In this document: one piece after another, positions 8,841 through 17,848 of the stretch | Layout of the letters: each line of letters opens with the position of its first letter | How positions within the stretch are numbered: the first letter of the stretch is position 1 | DNA from: a gamma proteobacterium HdN1 | GTDB taxonomy: Bacteria; Pseudomonadota; Gammaproteobacteria; Pseudomonadales; Ketobacteraceae | Assembly: GCA_000198515.1 (NCBI GenBank) | Contig: FP929140.1 | Span: 2,702,527-2,766,526, forward strand | Direction: 5' to 3' | DNA: 64,000 bases | Position numbers and translations under genes: made by a program | Notes under the pieces: generated by a model | What the model saw: only the letters and a program-made list of their open reading frames with translations | What the model was told of the DNA's origin: nothing | Databases searched by the model: none

Positions 8841-10691
8841 TTAGCGGTTAGGTGGCATTCCCTCTACCCAAGTGCTCCATAGCTCCCACGTAACAGCAAA
8901 GGCGTCGCTTTCGCTGCGGATGTCGAAGCGCCAGCCCATTGGTTCGGTGCCAAAAATGCTGAATACGAATTCGACGCTGGATGCGGGCAGGATCACGGAC
9001 TGTTTGACTTGGCCGCTTTGGTCGCTGATACGGATGGTGGTGCCCAGTACGTTGGTGTTGCGGATCTTGAACCACATTGCCTGGCCGCCACGGACGTTGA
9101 GCGTTGCGTTGCCATTCCAGAGGCCGGAGGTGAGCAGCCGGAAGTTTTCCGGATTGCTGGGGGCTTCCATTGCCAGCGGTCGGCCGATGAAGTGCGAGAA
9201 GCTCTGCGCTGCAGGGGAGCTCATCCATGCGGGCAGGGCGGGGAGATGGGCGATGTAGATAGGCGCGCGCACGTTGCGTTCACGGGTTGCTAGGGTTGCC
9301 TGTTTTTCTTCGAACTGGCGGAAGGTTTCGGTGTATTGCGCGCCTCGGTTTGATGGCTGGAAGCTGGTCATGCCCTGTTCCCAAGGGTCATTGATGTAGA
9401 GGGTGGTGCCATCGGGTGTGCCATCGCCTCGGATGCCGGTGATCACGCGGATGTGTGGGCCGGGTTCGGCGCTGGCGACCCATAGCGGGCCGTAGCGTCG
9501 TAGGAGGTTGGCAAAGGCGCTGATCATGTAGCTTTGCGGCGGTTCGGGCACAAACCCCCAGACCTGCATGACCGATACGTCTTCGGGGTTCAGGCCGCTT
9601 TGGTACTGGGCCCAGTGGCCGCTGGCTCGGGCGATTTCTTCAGGGTTGATGCTGACTCGGTCGCGCCAGCCGACGATCATGGCAAAGCCTGCGGCCCAGC
9701 AGGACATGCCGGTTTGCTGCGGCACAAGTTCGACGTTATAACAGACGTCTAGCGTGTTGCTAAGTTGGCGGGCGCGCTGCTGTGCTGCAAGGGCGGCGGT
9801 GAAATCAGGGGGGTAGCTTCGTGAGAGTGCTGTGCTGGGAGTCGCCGCGTGGGATTGGCTACGCCCTAAGGAGCGGGCTCGCTGTTCGCTGCGGCCATCG
9901 GTTTGCCAATGCACGACTTGGATACGCATATAGCCGGTGCGGATGACTTCTTCCTCGTATTTGGGGATGAAAACGGCAATGGATTCTTCGTAGCGACGCC
10001 CGCCAGCGGGGTCGACAATTTTGAAGCAAGTGCCTTCGGGGGTGCCGTCACCGTAAATGCCGGTGATTATTCGGGCGTGGATGGCCCAGGCTTTGCCGGG
10101 CGCCTCGTCGGTGGTGACCCAGATCGGGCCGTAGTTGCGCAGCAGGGTTTCCCAGCCTTGGATGCTGTAGCTTTGTGGTGGCTCTGCGACTAATCCCGCA
10201 GTGGAGATGAAATTTACTTTGTCATCCCCTGAAAGCCCCGTATCGGCGCGGTAGAGGTCTAGCCAGCGCTGGCCGACGCTGGCAGTGGCCTGTTCAATCG
10301 TCATCCCGCGCTGGCTGCGCCAAGATTTTAGCATGGTGAATACGGTTGCCCAGCAGGCCATGCTGGAGGGTTGCGCGAGCACCTGAAACTCCCCGGGGAT
10401 ATCGTAGCGAATGCTGGTGAAGGCGCGGCTGTGCTTTGCGGTGCTGGAAAATCCTTGCGCTCTGGATTGCGGGCGCGTTGGCCAGCGTGAGACACGCGCG
10501 GAAAGCCCTTGTGCGGTGGCAGGGCGCGGGCCGGAGGCTGCGTTGCGCACCGGAGTAACAGTGGTAGTAGGCTGCGTAGAGGGTTGCATTTTTTGCAGGG
10601 AACTACGCATGCGGTTTTTATTGGCCGGTTTTTTGGCTCTCGCAGGGCGTTGGCCCACGGTTTGTTCAAGATCAGCCAGTCGGTTACTCAT
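8841..10691 (-). CDS. Protein with two tandem AvrRpt2/C70-type papain-like cysteine protease domains
   Basis: 616 aa from the ATG at 10691 (AGGTG 7 nt upstream; 8-bp overlap with the preceding stop). A ~100-residue Arg/Lys/Gln/Pro-rich leader precedes two homologous protease domains. Domain 1 has Cys113 in SSMACWATVF, His in WAIHARIITGIYGDGT and Asp in FKIVDPAGG. Domain 2 has Cys331 in GMSCWAAGFAMIVGW, His in PHIRVITGIRGDGT and Asp in LYINDPWEQG. Both keep a plausible Cys-His-Asp triad and the shared EPPQSY and YGP motifs of the papain-like family PF12385. A C-terminal ~130-residue domain looks like a beta-sandwich. There is no signal peptide. It is the last gene of the operon. Confidence 0.82.
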   Translation of the reverse strand: MSNRLADLEQTVGQRPARAKKPANKNRMRSSLQKMQPSTQPTTTVTPVRNAASGPRPATAQGLSARVSRWPTRPQSRAQGFSSTAKHSRAFTSIRYDIPGEFQVLAQPSSMACWATVFTMLKSWRSQRGMTIEQATASVGQRWLDLYRADTGLSGDDKVNFISTAGLVAEPPQSYSIQGWETLLRNYGPIWVTTDEAPGKAWAIHARIITGIYGDGTPEGTCFKIVDPAGGRRYEESIAVFIPKYEEEVIRTGYMRIQVVHWQTDGRSEQRARSLGRSQSHAATPSTALSRSYPPDFTAALAAQQRARQLSNTLDVCYNVELVPQQTGMSCWAAGFAMIVGWRDRVSINPEEIARASGHWAQYQSGLNPEDVSVMQVWGFVPEPPQSYMISAFANLLRRYGPLWVASAEPGPHIRVITGIRGDGTPDGTTLYINDPWEQGMTSFQPSNRGAQYTETFRQFEEKQATLATRERNVRAPIYIAHLPALPAWMSSPAAQSFSHFIGRPLAMEAPSNPENFRLLTSGLWNGNATLNVRGGQAMWFKIRNTNVLGTTIRISDQSGQVKQSVILPASSVEFVFSIFGTEPMGWRFDIRSESDAFAVTWELWSTWVEGMPPNR

Positions 10692-11901
10692 GGTGTTCAC
10701 CTGCGCTCGTGTCGGTGGAATCTGGGTGGATTGGGGCTGGGTGGATTGGATTGGGTTGGCTTGTGGGGGGCAAATTCGTGGGAGGCTGGGTCGCGCTGAT
10801 TTCTGCAAGTTCGGCAACCAGATCGAAATCATCCAGCTGCATAGGGGTGACGTAGGGATTGGCAAAGGGGCTTGCTTCCGCTGGCTGCGGCTGGATTGCA
10901 GGCGCAGCGCGCGTGGGTTCGAGGGCCTGTTCGAACTCGCGAAAACGCTCGTTCAGGTTCACCTTGCCAAGATCGAAGCTGTTGGCGTAGCGCATCGCGA
11001 GGCCCATCTGGTCAAAGATGTCGTGGCGCGATTGCAGCGGCGCGGTTTCTGGCGTGAGCGTGCCGGCTTGGGTTTGTGTGTCTGCTTGAGTTGGTGTAGT
11101 GGTCTGCGTGGGTGATTGTTGGGCGGGTGTGGGTTGGCCGAGGATGGCGGCAAGTTCGCGTTCGAACTCGTCTTTTGCAAGCGATAGCCCGGCATCCAGT
11201 TTGGCGGATGTGCCGCCGGTGCTTGGGGTGGATGCTTGGTTGAGCCATTGATTGCCGTCGTCGCTGATGGCGGGCACAGGCGGAGCGCTTGGCCATTGCG
11301 TCGCGTCGTTAGGGCGGGCTTCAGTGAGCTGCGGTGCAGGGATGAGCTTTGGTGCAGGGGCGAGCTGCGGTGCCAGAAACTCTGATTCGGTGAAGGCTTC
11401 TACTTGAAAACGCCCTGCATCAGGTGCGGAAAGCTCGGGTGTTAGTATGGCGGTTGCCGCAGATGGCAGGCGTTGTGCATATTGGTTTGCGCTGCCTGCT
11501 GGCCAGAGGCTGGCGGCGTAGGCTGTTTGTGCGGAAGGCCAGCCGGGAGCAGTAACAGAGGCTGTGGTTGGAGCCGTAGCGGGAGCGGGAGCGTTGATGG
11601 GGGCTGTTGGGGCGGCTGGCAATTGGTGATGATCGAGCCGCAGGGCTTGTCGGCGGGTGGTTTTGGCTTTTGGCGCGCTGCCTTGTAGTTGATTTTCTAG
11701 TGCGCGTAGGTTGCGGCCCAGCTGCGGGATCGTTCGGCCGCGAACGGCGTCGATCCAGCCTTGCAGCGTGTCTGGATCTGTGCCACTTGCAGCCGACGTT
11801 TTGGCTAAGGTTTGTGGGCGCTCTAGTGATCGCAGGCTTCTACCCATGGCGGATTCCTTTTTCTGGGCCGTATAACGGCGCGATTCGGTAACAAGGTTCA
11901 T
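10684..11901 (-). CDS. Uncharacterised Pro/Ala/Gln-rich operon protein
   Basis: 405 aa from 11901, where the ATG overlaps the previous stop by 4 bp. A second start at 11847 (MGRSLRSLE) has the better Shine-Dalgarno (AAGGA) and may be the true one. No family is recognised. Residues about 45-75 (LGRNLRALENQLQ, then Lys/Arg) resemble the leader of the next protein (NRLADLEQTVG, then Lys/Arg), so the two may share a short N-terminal coiled coil. The rest is largely disordered (Ala, Pro, Thr, Gln), with amphipathic patches such as ELAAILGQPT. It may be a scaffold or a substrate of the operon's proteases; that is inference. Confidence 0.6.
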   Translation of the reverse strand: MNLVTESRRYTAQKKESAMGRSLRSLERPQTLAKTSAASGTDPDTLQGWIDAVRGRTIPQLGRNLRALENQLQGSAPKAKTTRRQALRLDHHQLPAAPTAPINAPAPATAPTTASVTAPGWPSAQTAYAASLWPAGSANQYAQRLPSAATAILTPELSAPDAGRFQVEAFTESEFLAPQLAPAPKLIPAPQLTEARPNDATQWPSAPPVPAISDDGNQWLNQASTPSTGGTSAKLDAGLSLAKDEFERELAAILGQPTPAQQSPTQTTTPTQADTQTQAGTLTPETAPLQSRHDIFDQMGLAMRYANSFDLGKVNLNERFREFEQALEPTRAAPAIQPQPAEASPFANPYVTPMQLDDFDLVAELAEISATQPPTNLPPTSQPNPIHPAPIHPDSTDTSAGEHHE

Positions 11902-12659
11902 GATTGCAGGTTCAGTTGCATAACGGCGTAAGGGTCGAGCGCGATTGCGAGGGCGTTGTCTCCGGTTTTCAGAAATTCACGTGGTACGCGTAGCTGTAGT
12001 TTTTCTGCATCCGCATGGAGAATTTCCGCTTGGCGGTTGTTGACGATGGCAGCGGGGTAGTGGCTGCTTTTTTGGAGTACAAAATTTTCCCCGTGCAGCG
12101 TGAGTTCGACGGCTTCACCCTGTTCGTGAGCGCTGAGGGTGGATAGCTGAGGTGATAGTTTGCGGCGGCGTGCTTTGTTGATCAGGTTGGCGAGGTCGGA
12201 GTAATCCAGTGATTTTTCGCCGCCGGTTTTTTCTTGCACTACCTTTTTGAAATTTACGTTGCGGCTGTCGAGTTTTTCGAGGTCGCGTGCAGAGTTAACG
12301 CCTACTTTGCGGAGGCTGTCGCGAACTTCCTCGTCCATGTCGTCGATGGCGTCGAGGGATAAATCATTTCGGTCTGGAGGCTCATTGGCATTCTCGCGGA
12401 TTTGTCGGTCGGTGATAGAACCGAGCTGAAACGAGATTCGTGAGCCGCCTGATTCGCCAGGCTTGACCATCTGGAATTTTACTTTTCCATCCTCTAATAC
12501 GGGAAAGATATTCAAATCGAGGCCCACGTCTTTCACCGTGTAGGTGAGCCTACGTGTAAGGCCCTTTAATGAAAGGGTGTCCTGAGCTTTGTCGAGCTCC
12601 AGAATGAGCGAATCGAGGAATTGCTCAAGATTCCAAGCTTTGGTTTCGCGGCTGGTCAT
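11898..12659 (-). CDS. Operon protein with trypco2-like N-terminus, HhH-like segment and IPT-like C-terminus
   Basis: 253 aa; the ATG has GGAG 9 nt upstream and overlaps the preceding gene by 35 bp. Residues about 10-85 (LEQFLDSLILELDKA, strands, then VKFQMVKPG) have the pattern of the trypsin-co-occurring domain 2. That family was described from peptidase-centred conflict systems; the assignment is by eye only. Residues about 110-150 contain LRKVGVNSARDLEKL, a helix-hairpin-helix-like segment. The last 90 residues read as an IPT/TIG-like beta domain (LTLHGENFVL, QLRVPREFLKTGDNALAI). It is probably an adaptor linking the proteases to other components. Confidence 0.6.
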   Translation of the reverse strand: MTSRETKAWNLEQFLDSLILELDKAQDTLSLKGLTRRLTYTVKDVGLDLNIFPVLEDGKVKFQMVKPGESGGSRISFQLGSITDRQIRENANEPPDRNDLSLDAIDDMDEEVRDSLRKVGVNSARDLEKLDSRNVNFKKVVQEKTGGEKSLDYSDLANLINKARRRKLSPQLSTLSAHEQGEAVELTLHGENFVLQKSSHYPAAIVNNRQAEILHADAEKLQLRVPREFLKTGDNALAIALDPYAVMQLNLQS

Positions 12660-13071
12660 CGCCGGGCTCCGGAATAACGTCCACGTTTATGGGCGTGTCA
12701 GGTTTGGAGGAGGAAGTCCATTCGGCCTCTTCGTCCAGCGCAAGGTTTAGGCGAAGGCGGTGAAGTACGGGCTGCACCGAGGTTTCGATCCATTGCGTGG
12801 GCGGGGAGGTACCGAGAACAAGGTGTTGTTCGTGATCGCGCAGGGTTTGGATTTCCAACGGTAGTTCAAAATGGATGCTTTCTACGAATAGACCCATCTG
12901 GTGTTCTGGCGCGAGCGGATCTTCCGCGAGGATTAGTTGCGGGGTGAGCAGATCTTCCAGCAGTTCGGCCAACGCGGGAAATTGGTCTTCCGAGAGAACG
13001 GTCGCCACTGTAGATATGTCGTTATTGGCGCTGCTGCCGAGACTGTCGTATGAATCGAGGCTGGCATTCAT
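12625..13071 (-). CDS. Small acidic operon protein, unknown
   Basis: 148 aa with a strongly acidic composition. It contains a helical FPALAELLEDLLTPQL segment and a beta-rich centre (HFELPLEIQTL). No family is recognised. Its start overlaps the upstream stop by 4 bp and its 3' end overlaps the next gene by 35 bp, so it is translationally coupled. Unusual overlap and conserved-looking structure argue for a real gene. Confidence 0.6.
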   Translation of the reverse strand: MNASLDSYDSLGSSANNDISTVATVLSEDQFPALAELLEDLLTPQLILAEDPLAPEHQMGLFVESIHFELPLEIQTLRDHEQHLVLGTSPPTQWIETSVQPVLHRLRLNLALDEEAEWTSSSKPDTPINVDVIPEPGDDQPRNQSLES

Positions 13072-13322
13072 ATGGGCCGCCGAGAGCGTTGGAGTGAGGC
13101 GCTGGTTCGAAACTCCATTACGTTGTTGCGCGTGTCGTTGTGTGTGCTACTGCGTAAACGGTTGTGTGCGTTGCGGCGTGGCGTTTCGCTGGATTCGGTT
13201 TGTACCGGAAACAGTGTAGCCTTGTCGTTGAATTCAATCTCCATGCCTTCAAACTGGGCGCTGATATCGTCGCCAGAATCGCCGGAAAAGGGTCGTGACC
13301 ACGGGTGCAGGGGAGTGTTCAT
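13068..13322 (-). CDS. Small operon protein, unknown
   Basis: 84 aa, hydrophilic, with an acidic N-terminal half and an Arg/Asn-rich C-terminal half. No motif is recognised. It is tied to both neighbours by 4-bp ATGA-type overlaps, which is the main evidence that it is translated. Confidence 0.5.
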   Translation of the reverse strand: MNTPLHPWSRPFSGDSGDDISAQFEGMEIEFNDKATLFPVQTESSETPRRNAHNRLRSSTHNDTRNNVMEFRTSASLQRSRRPI

Positions 13323-15415
13323 GCTTGTATTACTCCTACAAAATGCAGCATGGCAGGCATCGGAAACTGCACGCGCTCTTCACCTAGCGAGCCAATATTG
13401 CCGTGTTCGTTGGCTTCATTGGCACGCACGAGGATTAAGGTTTGCAGCTTGAATTCGGGAAATACCCATAGCGATGCCGTTTGTCCAGGGCGGCCGCGAA
13501 TTTGGCCTTGGTGTCGCGCCGCTTGGTTGAAGCGTTCGACAAAACTGGGTGAAGCCAGTGCGGAGAGTAATTTGTCTTCCAGCACCGCTTGATCTGGCGC
13601 GAGGCGGGTAATGAGGTGGTTGAGAGAATATAGGCTGTATTGGTAGCCGCTCTTGATGCGCAGGGTTTCTCTGGGGCCTTCTTGTTCGCTGCGCACGTCG
13701 GTATCCATGCGGGCATTACGCGAGCGTTCGGGGTTCAGGGTAAGGTAGTAGCGCGTTTGCAGGTCTACGCGGCGAGTTTCACGATCGAAAGTAGTTTCCC
13801 AGATCTGGTGCCAGTAATCGCGCCACGTTTCTCGGTTGGAGAGGGCAATTAGATCGCTCGATTCTTCCACTCGGTCGAACTGGTATTCGCTCATTAAATG
13901 GATGCTGTGCTGGATGGAGGTTCCGCGCAGCTGACGTTTGGCGTTTTTCCAGAGTAGGGTGAGCACCACAATGTAGTCGCGGTGAGGGGCTAGTGATGCG
14001 CATATTTGTGCCTCAATACGAGGGATTATTTCGATCGGCCCGTTGCCAACTGTTCCCAGCGCTTCGCTAGCTTCGTGGACAATGCGCAGAGTATCTGCCT
14101 GTTTGACCTGAATCATCAGTTCGGCATCGTTGATCGTTTGTGGGGTAGCGACCGAGAGCGGAAATTGCAGTGCGACACCGTGTTGGTAGAGTGCGGTTTC
14201 GCGCCCGGCGATTACCTGCGTTCTCACATCCTCTACCTGTAACTGTACGCTGGAAACCCGCTTGTAGTTACGGTGCCGAGGCGTGGCCATGCCGAGGCTC
14301 ATTCCGGCGAGCAATTGGTGGAGCGCGGCATCGTCAACGCCTGGGTTGAGGGCCCTTAGGTGTTCGTTGAGCTGCTGGTCTGCTTGAAGTCCTAGGCGGG
14401 CAAAATCAGTAATGCCGTTGATGATCTGCCCCGTCATCCGCTGGGGCGCATCAATCACGCTCTGAATGGTCTGCGGTGAGAGCACCTGCTGGAGGAGTGG
14501 CATGAGCGCGGGCAGCGCGGCAAGTAGCGCAGGCGCCACTTGGGCTTGGCTGTACTGGACGTGCGTTCTTGACAGAGATTGTGCTCTGGTTTGAGAACCG
14601 GAAGGCGATGGCGGCTGCACGTTATTGCCTGCCTGAACCAACTGCATCACTTGCCGTATGTTTTCTGGGGTGAGAATTTGTTGGGCTGCGGGCCCAAGTG
14701 CGCGCAGTACCTGTTCGGCCAGCGCACCGAGAGAAGAGATCGCGGTTTGCGCGCTAGCATCGGGTGCAGGAAGGCTCCGTAGCAGGTTGCCTGCCGCCTG
14801 TCCGACGGCGGGCGCCGCGCCCGAAATCAGCGAGCCAATGGCCGGCGCAAGCATCGGTAGGAGGTTCGGCAATGCGCCAAGAATTGCCTGCAGGAACATC
14901 GGTTCGCTTAGGCGCCGCTCACGCAGCCGAAAGGGCACATTATCGACTTGCTGTGTGGCGGCTACCGGAATTGTGTTCATGCTCGTAGCGTTCATACGTG
15001 TAGCCCTTGTAATGTATTCGGGTGGCGGTAATTCCTGTGTGGGGGGAGTGGTTTGGTACATTTCTCGCTCTCCATCCCGCATTAAAAAATCCGCCGTTGC
15101 CGGCAGTTCGCTCACCGCAGAAATGGCAGGCCCGCTGCCATCAGGCTCGCGGTAACTGCTGATCTGCAGCCAGCGAGATTCCCGCGTAATTTCACTGGCG
15201 GGAATCCGGAACTCGCCTCTCCCCATCTTTTCTGGGCCCAGTGGCCCGATCATCTCTGAGCGTCGCTTTACGTCGGCCAGTGCAGGTAGGCCGTTACGGG
15301 TCAGCGTTTCTTCGCCGCCGAGCTGCCAGCGCAGATAGCGGTTTTTGCCAATATCAAACCGAACTTCGATACCCTCCGGCGTTGATTCCAGCGCCAGAAC
15401 CAACGCCAGCGCCAC
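13319..15415 (-). CDS. Large operon protein with hydrophobic central helices, unknown
   Basis: 698 aa from a GTG start with AGGA 9 nt upstream, directly after the previous stop. Three parts are visible. Residues 1-110 form a beta-rich domain (EVRFDIGKNRYLRW). The centre (about 165-360) has two similar amphipathic stretches, LGALPNLLPMLAPAIG and LLAALPALMPLLQQVL, each followed by a TPENIRQV or SPQTIQSV segment; this looks like an internal duplication that could insert in membranes or oligomerise. The C-terminal ~320 residues are mixed alpha/beta and end in FPEFKLQTLILVRANE. No enzyme motif or signal peptide is seen. It is the largest protein of the operon and a likely structural core. Confidence 0.65.
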   Translation of the reverse strand: MALALVLALESTPEGIEVRFDIGKNRYLRWQLGGEETLTRNGLPALADVKRRSEMIGPLGPEKMGRGEFRIPASEITRESRWLQISSYREPDGSGPAISAVSELPATADFLMRDGEREMYQTTPPTQELPPPEYITRATRMNATSMNTIPVAATQQVDNVPFRLRERRLSEPMFLQAILGALPNLLPMLAPAIGSLISGAAPAVGQAAGNLLRSLPAPDASAQTAISSLGALAEQVLRALGPAAQQILTPENIRQVMQLVQAGNNVQPPSPSGSQTRAQSLSRTHVQYSQAQVAPALLAALPALMPLLQQVLSPQTIQSVIDAPQRMTGQIINGITDFARLGLQADQQLNEHLRALNPGVDDAALHQLLAGMSLGMATPRHRNYKRVSSVQLQVEDVRTQVIAGRETALYQHGVALQFPLSVATPQTINDAELMIQVKQADTLRIVHEASEALGTVGNGPIEIIPRIEAQICASLAPHRDYIVVLTLLWKNAKRQLRGTSIQHSIHLMSEYQFDRVEESSDLIALSNRETWRDYWHQIWETTFDRETRRVDLQTRYYLTLNPERSRNARMDTDVRSEQEGPRETLRIKSGYQYSLYSLNHLITRLAPDQAVLEDKLLSALASPSFVERFNQAARHQGQIRGRPGQTASLWVFPEFKLQTLILVRANEANEHGNIGSLGEERVQFPMPAMLHFVGVIQA

Positions 15416-15418
15416 GGT

Positions 15419-16540
15419 TTATCTTCCTACGGCAGGCGCGGCGGGTGCAGCAATGGCCGGAGCCGGCACGCCCGCTCCTACCTGCTGGGAAGGCCCGAGC
15501 CGTGCACCACCATCGTTGCCGCCTTGATAGAGGGCTGCAAAATTGTCGAGTTTGAAATAATCGGATTTGAAGGTGATGTCTACGGAGCCGGTGACTTTTG
15601 CAGCCAGTTCCGTGTTCGCAACACTCTTTGCGCTGGACACGGAAATTTTCGACTTACGTGAACTGTTCGTCATGCCGCCTTTTGGCCCACCAAAAATAGC
15701 GCCGATCAAGCCGCCGCTCGCGCTTATGCTGTTGCTGGAGGATTTCAGCTCTTGCAGCGCGGCTTTGTCGGATTTTTGCACCTGCTCTGAAGCTTTAATA
15801 TCAAAAAGCACCGAAGCCTTGACGTTGCCTTTTTCGACCACGAGACGGGTAATTCCCATCAGGATGGTTTCACGCAGCATGGCACGTTGTTCTTTGGCCA
15901 TCTGGATTTTGGCATCCATGATGCGTGCCTTGATCTGGTTGTCCCCCAAATCTACAGGCGCGCCGCTACTATCAGTGAGCTGTAGTTTTTTGGAGCCATC
16001 GTCGTTTTCTTCGTCGCTGAAAGAAAGGCCAAACTCATCGCTATTATTTTCTGCCAGATAGCCAAATGACGCGGCATCGTCGATGGCGTTAATGAATTTG
16101 GATACCGATTGTGTGGCTGCCTTCAGTAGCTTTTGGTAGGACTCCATTTGCGCAAGGGTGACCTGTAAATTGGCGTCAAACACGCCTTTCAGCAAGTCTT
16201 TTACAAAGCCTGGAAAATCTACCTCGTCGATAAAGCCGCCGGCCAACTCGCCCGCCTGATCAATACGCTGGTTTTTGTGGCGGCTATTGTCAATCATGTC
16301 GCTGGCTTTTTTAGGGTCTGCAAATGCGTGGCTCTGTAACCCTTGTTGGTTGGATCGAGATACACCTTTCCCGTTACTAGAGGCATGGTTGTGCTGCGAG
16401 AGTTGTTGGTAATTCTGACGGTACACGTCAAGATATAATGCCTTTTGGTCGTCCATACCCAGTTGGTGAAAAGTCGAGGATTGCGCTAGAGTTCTGCGCG
16501 TATATTCCTTTGCTAAATCGCTGATGGCCGAATCGCTCAT
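15419..16540 (-). CDS. Uncharacterised operon protein, helical
   Basis: 373 aa from the ATG at 16540, which has GCGGAGAA about 9 nt upstream; the longer frame from 16645 overlaps the previous gene and lacks a comparable site. The N-terminal half is helical and charged, including GFIDEVDFPGFVKDLLKGV and a coiled-coil-like KARIMDAKIQMAKEQRAML. Then come VKASVLFDIKASEQV, a Gly/Ser stretch, VTGSVDITFKSDYFKL and an Ala/Pro/Gly-rich tail. The family is not recognised and there is no signal peptide. The 64-bp gap before it is the largest inside the operon. Confidence 0.62.
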   Translation of the reverse strand: MSDSAISDLAKEYTRRTLAQSSTFHQLGMDDQKALYLDVYRQNYQQLSQHNHASSNGKGVSRSNQQGLQSHAFADPKKASDMIDNSRHKNQRIDQAGELAGGFIDEVDFPGFVKDLLKGVFDANLQVTLAQMESYQKLLKAATQSVSKFINAIDDAASFGYLAENNSDEFGLSFSDEENDDGSKKLQLTDSSGAPVDLGDNQIKARIMDAKIQMAKEQRAMLRETILMGITRLVVEKGNVKASVLFDIKASEQVQKSDKAALQELKSSSNSISASGGLIGAIFGGPKGGMTNSSRKSKISVSSAKSVANTELAAKVTGSVDITFKSDYFKLDNFAALYQGGNDGGARLGPSQQVGAGVPAPAIAAPAAPAVGR

Positions 16541-16604
16541 GAATGGGTTCTCCGCAGTAAAAGGCGCAAATCGGGTAGGGACGCAATTGAATAGCCGTGA
16601 AATA

Positions 16605-17813
16605 TTAGAAGTCGTCGTTTTCAGAATCGGCGAATTCTTCCTCATCGGTCATCTCGTCCCTCATTTCCATTTCTTCGCCAGAGGCGTTGGTGAAATTCAG
16701 GATGTAAGATTCGGCGGCCTGCAAGAAATTAACGAAATCTTCCTGCCGGATTGAGGCTTCGTTAAAATTGGCAATCCAGACAAAGATGCGATTGCCGTCC
16801 ACTGCAAGCGAACGGTGCGCGCCGATATTGGGGGATGCGCCAAATTCCTCTTTGGACAGGCGTTCGATGACCGTCCACAAACTTTTGCGACGATTGCCGC
16901 CAAAGTAGGACATAATCTCGTCGTCTTTGAGAATTTCGAAGCACTCTTGCAGCTGGGCGTAGAATTCCCGCGCTTGGACATGCGCCATGCCGGTGCAGTA
17001 TTCCGTAAGGTTGTATTGCAACTCTCGGGTTGCCTGATAAATTCGGGAACGCGAAACTGGCGAAGACTCGCCCATGCCTTCTTCCACGCGCTCGGTCTTG
17101 TCGATGTACTCGGCAACTTCGGCCATCAGGTTGTGCCATAGTTGTGGGAATGGATCGTTGACGACCATGCGTGACAGTACTTCAGTTTCGCCCTTGCTCA
17201 ATACGCGACGGTATACCATGCCGCGTTCTTCAGCAGAGGCACGCTCCTCGCGTAACTTCCAATAACGGTACAGGCGAGCTGCGGCGGGCCCTTCCACTAC
17301 GTCGATGGAGCCAGAGGCCCAGTTCAGCACAAGCGCATCTACTAGATTGAACACTCCCAGACGTTCGCCAAATTCAAAGATATAATCCAGCGCGCCGGCA
17401 GCAAGAATATTGTCTTTGACGATGCCTTGTTCTTCGACTTCCGAGAAATCATCTACGCTAAAATCCCACTGCCCGAAGCCGCGGCCACCCCCTTTGCGCC
17501 GCGCGGCATCCAGTGGATCATCTTCCCCCGAAGCTGTACTGATCGCGTAGTCGTAGGCGAGCGCAAAATGTTCGTCGTAGCCACCGGCTCGGAGTTTGTC
17601 CACATCCTCAATCTGCACGCCGCGATCTAGCAGATAGTCAATCATCGCGGTCTTGACTTCTGGCGTGAAGCGGGTTTTGTCGATCTCGCTGTTTTCGATG
17701 TAGATTTCCAGCAGGGCAGGGAGCTGACCTTGTTCGTTAACCGATTTGATCAACTTGAGCACCGCAGCCTCAAGTGCCCCGTTAGAAAGCCCAATTTTGC
17801 TTGTGCCTGACAT
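16605..17813 (-). CDS. Uncharacterised operon protein, all-helical, acidic tail
   Basis: 402 aa, predominantly helical. It has a Gly-rich RRKGGGRGFGQWDFSVDDFSE region near residue 110. Towards the C-terminus it has a conserved-looking SLAVDGNRIFVWIANFNEASI segment and then a very acidic tail (Glu/Asp repeats). No known family. AGGAAA lies about 8 nt before the ATG. The helical body with an acidic tail is compatible with a protein-protein scaffold or chaperone-like partner of the co-encoded proteases. Confidence 0.62.
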   Translation of the reverse strand: MSGTSKIGLSNGALEAAVLKLIKSVNEQGQLPALLEIYIENSEIDKTRFTPEVKTAMIDYLLDRGVQIEDVDKLRAGGYDEHFALAYDYAISTASGEDDPLDAARRKGGGRGFGQWDFSVDDFSEVEEQGIVKDNILAAGALDYIFEFGERLGVFNLVDALVLNWASGSIDVVEGPAAARLYRYWKLREERASAEERGMVYRRVLSKGETEVLSRMVVNDPFPQLWHNLMAEVAEYIDKTERVEEGMGESSPVSRSRIYQATRELQYNLTEYCTGMAHVQAREFYAQLQECFEILKDDEIMSYFGGNRRKSLWTVIERLSKEEFGASPNIGAHRSLAVDGNRIFVWIANFNEASIRQEDFVNFLQAAESYILNFTNASGEEMEMRDEMTDEEEFADSENDDF

Positions 17814-17848
17814 GGTCTTAGTTTCCTATCTGATCAAAGAGCTCTGAA

